A stretch of DNA of 9,339 nt from DASXPG01 sp036493755 (lineage in GTDB: Bacteria > Gemmatimonadota > Gemmatimonadetes > Gemmatimonadales > JACORV01), in NCBI GenBank assembly GCA_036493755.1, contig DASXPG010000031.1, positions 1-9,339 of the forward strand, in the 5' to 3' direction. The notes below the pieces were generated by a model. The model was given only the letters and a program-made list of their open reading frames with translations, ran no database searches and was not told where the DNA came from. Shown here in pieces: positions 1-6,953 of this stretch. Both the position numbers and the translations under genes were made by a program. The stretch's first letter is position 1. The number at the start of each line of letters is the position of its first letter.

Positions 1-102
1 CTGCTGGGCAGCGCCGCCCGGCACCGGAGTGACCGGCGCGGCGCGACCCCGGGCACAGGCCGCCAGGGCAGCTACGGACAATGCAACGAAGAACCTCTTC
101 AT
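1..102 (-). CDS. N-terminus of a putative lipoprotein (runs off the left edge)
   Basis: Only the first 34 codons are in the window. The chosen start (ATG at 102-100) gives a basic start MKRFF, a short hydrophobic stretch and a lipobox LAAC with the lipid-attachment cysteine at residue 16, followed by a Pro/Ala/Gly-rich linker. That is a typical bacterial lipoprotein signal peptide, so the product is predicted to be exported, processed by signal peptidase II and anchored to a membrane. An in-frame ATG 27 bases upstream (129-127) would add nine residues that spoil the n-region, and it has no Shine-Dalgarno match. The chosen ATG has a purine-rich GAAAGAG about 7 bases upstream. The mature domain is out of view, so no function can be given. 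The gene lies on the same strand as, and about 130 bases downstream of, the aminotransferase gene. Confidence 0.6.
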   Translation of the reverse strand, partial: MKRFFVALSVAALAACARGRAAPVTPVPGGAAQQ

Positions 103-232
103 TCGAGGCTCTTTCGCTGCATTAGTCATACCGTTGGGCCAATTCGGGCGCATCCGTGAAATATGCCGAAAATGCGCTTGGAGGGTCAAGAAAACAGGTG
201 TGCCAATCTGGCGCGATCGCCTGCCGATCTGG

Positions 233-1153
233 TCAGCCGCCGCGTTGTGCAAGCTCGCGGAATTTTGCCGACAATTCCTTCGTCACGGGGCCCACTTTGC
301 CTGACCCGATGGACCGTCCGTCGAGGCTTCGGACGCCGACGATTTCGGCGGCCGTGCCGGTCAAAAAGACTTCGTCGGCGCTGTAGAGATCGTAGCGATT
401 CAGCATGCTCTCGCTGACTTGGTAGCCTGCCGCTTCCGCCATCTCGATCACCGCGCCGCGGGTCACCCCGCGCAGGATTCCGGCATGCGATGGCGGCGTG
501 GACAGCAGCCGGCCGCTCACGCAGAAAACGTTCTGACCCGAGCCCTCGGCGACGGTGCCGGCGGCGTCGAGCATCAGCGCTTCGTCGGCGCCGGCGTTGA
601 CGGCTTCGACTTTCGCCATGATGTGGGCCAGGTAGTTCAGCGATTTGATCTGCGGCGAGAGGTTGTGGGGCGCGTTCACCGGGGTCGGAACGGTGACCAT
701 CGCCAAGCCGCGCTCGTACAGCTCCTTGGGCCACAGCTGGATCGCGTCGGCGATGCAGAAGACCGTGGGCTTGGGGCATTTGCGCGGGTCGAGGCCCAGG
801 TCGCCGTAGCCGCGCGTCACCACCAGGCGGATGTAGGCGTCGGTGAGGTTGTTGACCTTCATGCAGTCTTCGACCATCGCGGCCATCGCCTGCTGCGTCA
901 TCGGGATGCTCATCAGGATCGCATGCGCCGAGGCGTAGAGCCGGGCCACGTGTTCCTTCAGCCGGAAGACTTTCCCGTTGTAGCCGCGGATGCCTTCGAA
1001 GACACCGTCACCATAGAGGAGGCCATGATCGAAAACCGAAATCTTGGCGTCCTGCTTGTCATAGTACTGGCCATCGAGCCAGATCTTCGCCACGGGGGCG
1101 CTCTTGGACTGGGGTTGGGCGTGGCCGGTGAGCGGGATCGCGCGTGCGGTCAT
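233..1153 (-). CDS. ilvE: Branched-chain amino acid aminotransferase (class IV PLP enzyme)
   Basis: A 306-residue fold-type IV PLP-dependent aminotransferase. It most likely catalyses the reversible last step of leucine, isoleucine and valine synthesis, transferring an amino group from glutamate to the branched 2-oxo acid in the cytoplasm. Visible family marks are KIWLDG at 23-28, FDHGLLYGDGVFEGIR at 41-56, the Schiff-base lysine K170 in IKSLNYL, EGSGQNVF at 203-210 and the phosphate-binding stretch ILRGVTRG at 226-233. Length is normal for IlvE. The start at 1153 was chosen because GAGGG lies about 8 bases upstream; a longer frame reaches 1252 but its extra residues are low-complexity and lack a ribosome site. 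About 20 residues precede the conserved domain, slightly more than usual. D-amino acid aminotransferase and aminodeoxychorismate lyase share the fold, but the motif set favours BCAT. The gene diverges from padR. Confidence 0.9.
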   Translation of the reverse strand: MTARAIPLTGHAQPQSKSAPVAKIWLDGQYYDKQDAKISVFDHGLLYGDGVFEGIRGYNGKVFRLKEHVARLYASAHAILMSIPMTQQAMAAMVEDCMKVNNLTDAYIRLVVTRGYGDLGLDPRKCPKPTVFCIADAIQLWPKELYERGLAMVTVPTPVNAPHNLSPQIKSLNYLAHIMAKVEAVNAGADEALMLDAAGTVAEGSGQNVFCVSGRLLSTPPSHAGILRGVTRGAVIEMAEAAGYQVSESMLNRYDLYSADEVFLTGTAAEIVGVRSLDGRSIGSGKVGPVTKELSAKFRELAQRGG

Positions 1154-1226
1154 GGTCGGACCCTCATATATGGGCTCGCCGGCAGGTAAACAGGACAATC
1201 TTCTGCGTAAGAATAGTACGAGGCTC

Positions 1227-1259
1227 GGGCCCCGGCGCAAAGCGGGGCCCAACCTTTTT
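1227..1259 (+). terminator. GC-rich hairpin followed by a short T-run (terminator-like)
   Basis: GGGCCCCG (1227-1234) pairs perfectly with CGGGGCCC (1243-1250) across an 8-base loop. AACC and five T residues follow on the + strand. This resembles an intrinsic terminator or attenuator reading towards padR, but the T-run starts four bases after the stem, so it would be weak. No + strand gene lies upstream for it to terminate. It could shield padR from antisense transcription through ilvE, be a leader element of padR, or fold in the ilvE leader if that transcript starts this far upstream. Confidence 0.35.
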
Positions 1260-1277
1260 GTCCCGGGCGTGGTCCTA

Positions 1278-1296
1278 CCTTCAGATTATCTGAAGG
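1278..1296. promoter_or_regulatory. Perfect 19-bp palindrome at the padR ribosome-binding site (candidate operator)
   Basis: CCTTCAGAT-T-ATCTGAAGG is a perfect inverted repeat of 9+9 bases around one central base. It ends nine bases before the padR ATG, and its last four bases (AAGG) are the first part of the ribosome-binding sequence AAGGAGG. A dyad of this size fits a dimeric regulator such as PadR binding its own promoter. In mRNA it could also fold as an 8-bp stem with a UUA loop that masks half of the ribosome-binding site. It does not match the ATGT-N8-ACAT form known for Bacillus PadR. The operator role is inference. Confidence 0.5.
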
Positions 1297-1299
1297 AGG
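1293..1299 (+). promoter_or_regulatory. Strong Shine-Dalgarno of padR (fixes the start)
   Basis: AAGGAGG stands five bases before ATG at 1305. It is a full-length match to the anti-Shine-Dalgarno sequence and the strongest ribosome-binding site in the window. It decides the padR start against the in-frame upstream extension, which reads through the palindrome and hairpin. Confidence 0.8.
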
Positions 1300-1304
1300 A
1301 TATC

Positions 1305-1640
1305 ATGGCAAACGACCGTACCGATCTGCTCCTGGGCACGCTGGAAATGCTGGCGCTCCGGACCCTTTCGCTCGAGCCGATGCACGGCTGGGGCATCGCG
1401 CAGCGCATCCAGCAGCTGTCGGGAGATGTCATTCTCGTGACCCAAGGCTCGCTCTATCCGGCGCTGATCCGCATGAAGCGGCGCGGCTGGGTGAAAACAT
1501 CGTGGCGCGTGACCGAGAACAGCCGGCGGGCGCGCTACTACGAATTGACGCCGCTGGGCCAACGGCAGCTCGGGGTCGAATGCGCCGGCTGGCTGCGGGC
1601 CTCGGCGGCGGTGAACCTCGTCATGGGAGTAGCGATATGA
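1305..1640 (+). CDS. PadR-family transcriptional regulator of the acidobacterial type
   Basis: A 111-residue winged-helix DNA-binding protein. PadR proteins are dimeric, usually repressors, often acting on adjacent transporter genes and on their own promoter. The N-terminus MANDRTDLLLGTLEMLALRT, the segment EPMHGWGIAQRIQQ at 25-38 and VTQGSLYPALIRMKRRGW at about 45-62 (recognition helix and turn), then the wing RRARYYELTPLGQRQL at 79-94, match the short PadR family found beside duplicated orphan permeases in Acidobacteria (TIGR03433 type). Length is about usual for that family, with a short C-terminal dimerisation helix. The stop overlaps the permease start as ATGA, so the two genes are translationally coupled and almost certainly co-transcribed. 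A perfect palindrome at the ribosome-binding site suggests autoregulation. The effector is unknown. Confidence 0.9.
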   Translation: MANDRTDLLLGTLEMLALRTLSLEPMHGWGIAQRIQQLSGDVILVTQGSLYPALIRMKRRGWVKTSWRVTENSRRARYYELTPLGQRQLGVECAGWLRASAAVNLVMGVAI

Positions 1641-4306
1641 GCGTCCTGACCGATCTTGCCGAGCGCCTGCGGGCGCTGATCTTCCGCCGGCGCGACGAGC
1701 GCGAGATGCAGGAAGAGCTGGAGTTCCACGCCGAGATGGAAACGGCGAAGCAGCAGCGCTCGGGGCTGGATGAAGCCGAAGCGCGGCGCCGCAGCATGAT
1801 CTCGTTAGGCGGCATGGAGCGCACCAAGGAAGAGATCCGCGACGCGCGGGGCACCAGGCTCTTCGAAGACACCGTCGGGGATGCGCTCTTCGCCATTCGC
1901 GCGCTGGCGCGGCGGCCCGGCTTCGCCATCGTCGCGATTCTGACGCTGGCGATCGGCATCGGCGGCACCACCGCGGTGTTCAGCGCCGTGAACGCCGTGC
2001 TCCTCGAGCCCCTTCCCTACCAGCAGCCCGGCCAGCTGGTCCGGCTCTACATGGGCTACGGGACCGAGATCCCGCACGGCTTCGTCACGCCGGTGCACTT
2101 CCTCGACTACCGCGCGGGAATGTCGTCCTTCCAGTCCGCCGCCGCGATTCTGACCTACAGCGAGACGGGCGCCGACATCGGCACCGGCGACGCGGTGCGC
2201 CGCATCCGGATCCTCAAGACCAGTGCCGACTATTTCGACGTCCTGCGGGTGCAGCCCGCGCTGGGCCATGCCTTTCAGCGCGCCGACGAGAACGGTCCCG
2301 GGCCCGTCGAAGACGTCGGTATCGGGACGCCAACCGTGGTGCTGAGCCGCGAGCTGTGGCAATCGCAATTCGCCTCCAGCCCCTCCGCGATCGGCCGCGA
2401 ATTCTGGATGAACGGACGCGCGTACACCGTCGCCGGCGTGATGCCCGCCGGCTTCACCGACCCGGTAGCCGGCCGCATCGACGCCTGGGTGCCGCTGGAT
2501 CTGCGGGCCGGCAGCATTCCGTCGAATGCGGACAACCATTACCTGACGATTCTCGCGCGGCTGCGGCCCGGCGTCTCGATCCAGGCGGCCCAGGCCGAGC
2601 TGGATGTGCTGCACGCCTCGCTCGATGCCAGGTATGAGCGGGGGAAAAACCAGCATGCGAAGCTCTATCCGCTGAAGGACGACGTCGTGGGCTCATCGAG
2701 CGTCGCGCTGGAAATCATGCTCGGCGCGGTCGGCCTGGTGCTCGCGCTGGTCTGCGTCAACATCGCCAACCTGCTGCTGGTCCGCGGCTCCGAACGGGCC
2801 CGCGAGCTGGCGCTGCGGTCCGCCCTGGGCGCGGGGCGCCGGCGGCTGGTGCGGCAGATGCTGATGGAGAGCCTGGTGCTGGCGCTGGCCGGCGACGTGG
2901 CCGGGCTGATCGTCGCGCGGCTGGCGATGTCCGCCATCGCCTCGTTAGGCGCTGGATCGATCCCGCGGCTGGGCACGCTGCATCTCGATCCCCTGATGCT
3001 CGGCTTCTCCCTCCTCATCGCGTCGGTCAGCGCGGTGGCCTTCGGCCTGGCGCCGGCGTTGCGCGCCGCGCGCATCGAACCCGGCGACGTGCTGCGAGAA
3101 CAGAGCCGCTCGGCCACCGGCGGCATCACCGCGCGCAAGCTCCGCGAATCGCTGGTGGTCGCCCAGGTGGCGCTGGCCTTCGTGCTGCTGGTCGGCGCCG
3201 GCGTGCTGATCGCCAGCCTCCAGCGGCTCAAGCAGCTGGACCTCGGCATCCAGACGGCGGGGGCGCTGGTGTTCGAGGTGCATCTCCCCGACCTGCGCTA
3301 CGACTCGACGGCCCGGGCCCGTTTCTACGACACCTATGCCGCCGCGCTCGCCGCCATTCCCGGGGTGCGCGCCGCCGGCGGTATTTCCCGGCTTCCGGCG
3401 ACCGGGCCGTATCACCAGTGGGGCGCGCAGGCGCTCACCGGTCCCCTTGCCAACGACGAGCACCGCGGCAACATCGGCGCCCAGAATCGCGTGATTTCCG
3501 GCGAGTACTTCAAGGCCGCGGGGATTCCGCTCATCGACGGCCGAAGCTTCGACGCTCGCGACGATGCTTCCGCGCCCAGCCGCGCGGTCGTCAGCAAGGC
3601 GCTGGCGGACAAGCTGTATCCCGGAATTCGCGCCGTGGGCCAGAGCCTCAGAACCGGCGGCATCAGCAGCGAGATCATCGGGGTGGTGGGCGATGTCGCG
3701 GTGGACGCCGAGGGGCGGCAGGACACTTACATCTATCACTGGCATACCCAGTGGGCCGGCGACCGCAACTGGGCGCTCGCGCAGGTAGTCCGGGCCGACG
3801 GCGACCTCGATGCCATCCGCGAAGCGGCGCGGCGGGCGCTGGCGGCGATGGATCCGCTGCTGGTGATGTTCAAGCCGATGACGCTGGGCGAGGCGGTCGG
3901 CCGCGGCGAGGCGCAACGGGCCTTCACCATGAAGCTCCTGGCGGCGTTCGCGCTGGTCGCGCTGGCGCTCTCGGCACTGGGACTCTTCGGCGTGCTCTCT
4001 TACGGTGTGCGGCTGAGGCGGCGCGAGTTCAGCATCCGCATGGCGTTAGGCGCGGATGGCGGTACCGTCAGAAGAATGGTGCTGCGCCAGGGATTGACGA
4101 TGACGGGTATCGGAACCGTGGCGGGGCTGGCCGGCGCGGTGGCGCTGTCGCGGGTGATGAGCGCGCTGGTCTTTCAGGTCAGCCCGCTCGAGCCAGTGGT
4201 CCTCGCGGGCGTCGCGGCGCTCATCATCGTCGTGTCGGGCGTGGCCGCGTATCTGCCGGCCTGGCGCGCGACCACGGTGAATCCGCGTTCAGCCCTTCAG
4301 GAGTGA
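1637..4306 (+). CDS. ADOP-type ABC permease: duplicated MacB/FtsX module, no ATPase partner
   Basis: An 889-residue membrane protein of the acidobacterial duplicated orphan permease type (TIGR03434-like). Residues 1-90 form a charged cytoplasmic N-terminal domain rich in Glu/Arg. A first membrane helix (about 95-118, with GIGGTTAVFSAVNAVLL) precedes a periplasmic MacB core (about 120-355). Three helices follow (about 360-382, 410-432, 455-475), the first FtsX domain, ending in APALRAARIEPGDVL. The module then repeats: a helix at about 508-527, a second periplasmic core (530-765) and three helices (about 767-789, 819-840, 853-875), ending PAWRATTVNPRSALQE. Both FtsX domains carry the coupling-type segment (RSALGAGRRR at 394-403 and RMALGADGGT at 801-810). 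MacB-like permeases move lipoproteins or exported compounds mechanically with a MacB/LolD-type ATPase, but none is encoded next to it here. The start has GGGAG 7 bases upstream and overlaps padR. The substrate is unknown. Confidence 0.9.
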   Translation: MSVLTDLAERLRALIFRRRDEREMQEELEFHAEMETAKQQRSGLDEAEARRRSMISLGGMERTKEEIRDARGTRLFEDTVGDALFAIRALARRPGFAIVAILTLAIGIGGTTAVFSAVNAVLLEPLPYQQPGQLVRLYMGYGTEIPHGFVTPVHFLDYRAGMSSFQSAAAILTYSETGADIGTGDAVRRIRILKTSADYFDVLRVQPALGHAFQRADENGPGPVEDVGIGTPTVVLSRELWQSQFASSPSAIGREFWMNGRAYTVAGVMPAGFTDPVAGRIDAWVPLDLRAGSIPSNADNHYLTILARLRPGVSIQAAQAELDVLHASLDARYERGKNQHAKLYPLKDDVVGSSSVALEIMLGAVGLVLALVCVNIANLLLVRGSERARELALRSALGAGRRRLVRQMLMESLVLALAGDVAGLIVARLAMSAIASLGAGSIPRLGTLHLDPLMLGFSLLIASVSAVAFGLAPALRAARIEPGDVLREQSRSATGGITARKLRESLVVAQVALAFVLLVGAGVLIASLQRLKQLDLGIQTAGALVFEVHLPDLRYDSTARARFYDTYAAALAAIPGVRAAGGISRLPATGPYHQWGAQALTGPLANDEHRGNIGAQNRVISGEYFKAAGIPLIDGRSFDARDDASAPSRAVVSKALADKLYPGIRAVGQSLRTGGISSEIIGVVGDVAVDAEGRQDTYIYHWHTQWAGDRNWALAQVVRADGDLDAIREAARRALAAMDPLLVMFKPMTLGEAVGRGEAQRAFTMKLLAAFALVALALSALGLFGVLSYGVRLRRREFSIRMALGADGGTVRRMVLRQGLTMTGIGTVAGLAGAVALSRVMSALVFQVSPLEPVVLAGVAALIIVVSGVAAYLPAWRATTVNPRSALQE

Positions 4307-4713
4307 GATGTCCGGCCGCGCGCGATAATGCCGTCGATGCTCCAGGCGCCCGCGCCATAAAAGGCGAGATAGAGAAAAAGGAAACAGTAGAGGATTGCCG
4401 GTGTGCCCATGTTGACGGTGGGAAAGGGAGACCTGGGGAAGTGGCCCTGGAAATAGGCCACCGCCATTTCGCCGCAGAGAATGAAGGCGACCGGCCGGGT
4501 GAGCAGGCCGAGGACGATGCAGAATCCGCCGAAGGTCTCGAGCATGCCGGCCAGGCCGAACTGGGAGAAGAGGTGGATCTGGAATCCGGGGGGCATTCCC
4601 GGGGGCCAGCCGAAGAGCTTCATGGTGCCGAAGGAGACGAAGACGATGCCGGTCACGATCCGCACGAAGGACAGCACGCGGCTGCTGTACGGCGAAGACT
4701 CGAAGATGCTCAC
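4297..4713 (-). CDS. DoxX-family integral membrane protein
   Basis: A 138-residue protein with four predicted membrane helices (about 13-32, 54-71, 74-90 and 105-124), the usual size and topology of DoxX. Recognisable segments are RIVTGIVFVSFGTMKLFGW in helix 1, GLLTRPVAFILCGEMAVAYF across helices 2-3 and GAGAWSID near the C-terminus. DoxX proteins are inner-membrane proteins. Some are linked to thiosulfate:quinone oxidoreduction or to oxidative-stress complexes, but most copies, this one included, have no assigned reaction. GTG at 4713 was chosen because AGGGAGGT lies 4 bases upstream; the GTG at 4719 sits directly on that ribosome site and is less likely. The 3' end overlaps the convergent permease gene by 10 bp (4297-4306). 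It diverges from the ankyrin gene across 79 bp. Confidence 0.85.
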   Translation of the reverse strand: MSIFESSPYSSRVLSFVRIVTGIVFVSFGTMKLFGWPPGMPPGFQIHLFSQFGLAGMLETFGGFCIVLGLLTRPVAFILCGEMAVAYFQGHFPRSPFPTVNMGTPAILYCFLFLYLAFYGAGAWSIDGIIARGRTSHS

Positions 4714-4724
4714 GTACACCTCCC

Positions 4725-4753
4725 TTGATGAATCATTGGCCTCGGCGTACCCT
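4725..4753 (+). promoter_or_regulatory. Weak candidate promoter for the ankyrin gene
   Basis: TTGATG (4725-4730) and TACCCT (4748-4753) are separated by 17 bases, a sigma70-like arrangement with a poor -10 match, about 40 bases before the ankyrin ATG. It lies in the 79-bp doxX/ankyrin spacer, which must hold promoters for both directions. Low confidence because only the spacing and the -35 start are good. Confidence 0.25.
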
Positions 4754-4792
4754 GCTCATACCCAGGTCGCACCCGATTCCTTCCCGTCAAAT

Positions 4793-5932
4793 ATGGATCA
4801 CGACTGGATGCCCAGCGTCGACGAGCAGCTCCTCGAAGCCGTGCGCGCCGGAGAAACCGACGTTCTGAGGGCGCTGCTCGACGAGCATCCCGAAGGGCTG
4901 CAATCCCGCATGCCGCCTTACGAATGGACGTTGCTCCATTTCGCGGCGCAGGCGGGCCAGCTCCCGGTGGTGGACCTGCTCCTCGAGCGGGGGCTCGATC
5001 CCGACGTGCGCGAAAAAGGCGACAACACCACGCCGATGTTCTGGGCCGCCGCCTCGGGCCATCTCGACCTGGTGCAACGGCTCGCCGAGGCCGGCGGGGA
5101 CGTCAACGCCACGGGCGACGATCACGCGCTCGATGTCATCGGCTGGGCAACCTGCTGGGAGGGCTGCGACGATGAAGCGCACCGGGCGGTCGCCGCATTT
5201 CTGGTCAGCCGCGGAGCGAAACACCACATCTACTCGGCGATCGCGATGGGCCTGGCTGACGAGGTGCGCCGCCTCGTGGCCGCCGACGCATCGCAGCTCC
5301 ATCGGCGGCTGAGCCGGAACGAGGCCGACCAGCTGCCGCTGCAATTCGCGGTGCGCATGAACCGTCCGGCGATGGTGGCGCTCCTGGTCGAGCTCGGCGC
5401 CGACCCGTTAGGCACCGACGGCGACGGCATGCCGCTCGCAGCTTACGCCATGGTCCCGGAGATCGACCGGCCGGTGATGGAGAGGATCCGCGCGATGCTG
5501 GCGGCGGAGCTGCTCAGCGCCGAGCGGGGGAAGCGCAAGCCGAGCATCATGCTGGTGGCGCTGCTGGCGGTGCTGGCACTGGGCGACTGGCCGATCGTGG
5601 AGCAGCTGGTGCGCGCCGAGCCCGGGTTGCTCGAGAAAGGCGGCGCGGGGTTCGGGGCGCTGCACCTGATGTCCAGGCGCGGCGACTCGGCGGCCGTGCA
5701 ATGGCTGTTGCAGCATGGGGCCGACGCGAACGCGCTCTGGCCGCACTGGGACGCCGAGGTGACCCCGCTGCACCTGGCGATACTGAGCAATCACTCCGAG
5801 GTGGTACGCATCCTCGTGGCGGCAGGGGCCGATCCGGCCATCAAGGACAGCAAGCACGGCGCCGGTGCGATTGGCTGGGCGGAGTTCTTCAAGAGACCGG
5901 AGATCGTGAAGATACTGAAGAAGACAGCCTGA
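4793..5932 (+). CDS. Ankyrin-repeat protein
   Basis: A 379-residue protein made almost wholly of ankyrin repeats, the 33-residue helix-turn-helix units that bind other proteins. Clear repeats are at about 44-77 (TLLHFAAQAGQLPVVDLLL), 79-111 (PMFWAAASGHLDLVQRL), 181-213 (LQFAVRMNRPAMVALLVELG), 286-316 (ALHLMSRRGDSAAVQWLLQH) and 323-355 (TPLHLAILSNHSEVVRILV). Degenerate units sit at 8-40, 146-175 and 253-283, with a capping unit at 356-379. No signal peptide, membrane anchor or catalytic domain is visible, so it is probably a cytoplasmic scaffold or inhibitor whose partner cannot be told. The start is uncertain. ATG 4793 lacks a good Shine-Dalgarno but is where repeat-like sequence begins; in-frame ATG at 4808 is an alternative. 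Longer in-frame extensions run antisense into doxX and are rejected. Its end lies 10 bp from the convergent msrB end. Confidence 0.85.
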   Translation: MDHDWMPSVDEQLLEAVRAGETDVLRALLDEHPEGLQSRMPPYEWTLLHFAAQAGQLPVVDLLLERGLDPDVREKGDNTTPMFWAAASGHLDLVQRLAEAGGDVNATGDDHALDVIGWATCWEGCDDEAHRAVAAFLVSRGAKHHIYSAIAMGLADEVRRLVAADASQLHRRLSRNEADQLPLQFAVRMNRPAMVALLVELGADPLGTDGDGMPLAAYAMVPEIDRPVMERIRAMLAAELLSAERGKRKPSIMLVALLAVLALGDWPIVEQLVRAEPGLLEKGGAGFGALHLMSRRGDSAAVQWLLQHGADANALWPHWDAEVTPLHLAILSNHSEVVRILVAAGADPAIKDSKHGAGAIGWAEFFKRPEIVKILKKTA

Positions 5933-5942
5933 CGATCCGCGA

Positions 5943-6470
5943 TCATCCGGCCCGGGCGAAGCGCATCGCGACCGAGTTCATGCAGTAGCGCAGGCCGGTG
6001 GGGCGCGGCCCGTCGTCGAAGACGTGGCCGAGGTGCGCGTCGCAGCGGCGGCAGGCCACGGCGGTGCGATCCATCCCGTAGCTGGTGTCGGAGGCGTCGC
6101 TGATATTTTCGCGGGCGATGGGCTGCCAGAAACTGGGCCAGCCGGTGCCCGACTCGAACTTGGTGGCCGAGTCGTAGAGGGCGGTGTCGCAACAGATGCA
6201 GCGGAAGACGCCCTTGCCGTGTTCGTTGAGGAGCGGGCCGGTGAAGGGCCGCTCGGTGTCGGCGTGGCGGGTCACTTCGAAGGAGGCGGGCGAGAGTTGA
6301 CGCCGCCACTCGGCTTCAGTCTTTACCACTTTCGGGACCGATACCACCCTCAAGCGCTTGGCGTCGTCTGTGAACTCGACGATCGTGACGTTCTCGAGCC
6401 TGATCAGCCGAGGCGCGAGCAGCGCCACGCCGACAGTAGAAAGGAAGGAACGCCGGTCAGGGTGAGTCAT
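5943..6470 (-). CDS. msrB: Peptide-methionine (R)-S-oxide reductase, Tat-type leader
   Basis: A 175-residue protein whose C-terminal part (about 50-172) is an MsrB domain. It reduces methionine R-sulfoxide in damaged proteins. Zinc-binding pairs are visible as C91/C94 and C140/C143. The active-site cysteine is C163 in RYCMNS, and the substrate-site segment FESGTGWPSF (105-114) and HLGHVFDDGP (146-155) are intact. The position that holds a resolving cysteine in many MsrBs is T109, so regeneration must use another thiol or go directly through thioredoxin. The N-terminus (RRSFLSTVGVALLAP at 6-20) looks like a twin-arginine leader, implying export to the periplasm, though no clean AxA cleavage site follows. 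GAGGTAA about 5 bases upstream supports the start. It is the last gene of the probable eamA-DUF6526-msrB run, 36 bp after the preceding stop. Confidence 0.9.
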   Translation of the reverse strand: MTHPDRRSFLSTVGVALLAPRLIRLENVTIVEFTDDAKRLRVVSVPKVVKTEAEWRRQLSPASFEVTRHADTERPFTGPLLNEHGKGVFRCICCDTALYDSATKFESGTGWPSFWQPIARENISDASDTSYGMDRTAVACRRCDAHLGHVFDDGPRPTGLRYCMNSVAMRFARAG

Positions 6471-6506
6471 GGTTACCTCGATGGCGGAGGCGGGTAGCGG
6501 AGACCA

Positions 6507-6938
6507 TCAGGCCCGCAGGTGGTCGGGGCGCCAGGTTTTAATGGCGCGCTTGATGTCGCGAGAGGAGAGTTTCTCGTCGAGGGCGCGGCGGGCCAGCGGC
6601 GTCACTTCGTCGTCGTGGGCGAACCGCAAAGCCACCAGCTGCCGGGGCGATAGCTCGCCGATCCGGCCGCGCAGATCCGGCGGCAGCACATGCTCAAGAC
6701 GCAGGCGCTCTTCCAGCCTGATCACGCGATCCTGCACCCTGATCGCGAAGACGCGCATGTACCAGTAAATGATCCACAGGCCAACCGCGAGCGCGAACTG
6801 GAACCCGGTATCGATTGTCGCGTGCTGGATGAGCCTGATCAGCGCGAAGACAAAATAGAAGAGGACGATGGCGCTGAGGACGAAATGGTACGCGGGGACG
6901 TACCGGACGTGGTGCTCGTAACTCTGGGTCTGGTCCAT
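6507..6938 (-). CDS. DUF6526-like small membrane protein
   Basis: A 143-residue protein with two predicted membrane helices (about 17-36 and 46-64) and a charged cytoplasmic C-terminal half. The opening YEHHVRYVPAYHFVL, then FAIRVQDRVIRLEERLRLE after helix 2, LRFAHDDEV at 105-113 and the ending IKRAIKTWRPDHLR, match my memory of the DUF6526 family, which is of similar length and has no known function. The match is from motif recognition, not a search. It begins 15 bp after the eamA stop and has only a weak ribosome site, so translation may depend on coupling to eamA. The msrB gene follows after 36 bp. No catalytic residues can be named. Confidence 0.7.
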   Translation of the reverse strand: MDQTQSYEHHVRYVPAYHFVLSAIVLFYFVFALIRLIQHATIDTGFQFALAVGLWIIYWYMRVFAIRVQDRVIRLEERLRLEHVLPPDLRGRIGELSPRQLVALRFAHDDEVTPLARRALDEKLSSRDIKRAIKTWRPDHLRA

Positions 6939-6953
6939 GGGGTCAAAAGATAC

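Noticed and set aside
130..232. Promoter or RNA gene between ilvE and the lipoprotein gene
   Set aside because: No convincing -35/-10 pair, hairpin or small gene was visible in these 103 bases.
419..1189. Plus-strand open frame opposite ilvE
   Set aside because: The aminotransferase on the other strand has full family motifs; this frame has none.
2945..3916. Long minus-strand open frame opposite the permease
   Set aside because: Composition is typical of the antisense of a GC-rich gene (Ala, Arg, His, Gln), with no start signal or domain.
3418..4728. Long open frame on the + strand in a second phase of the permease gene
   Set aside because: It overlaps the permease and doxX genes, is very rich in Arg, Gly and Ala, and has no recognisable domain. 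It is a high-GC shadow frame.
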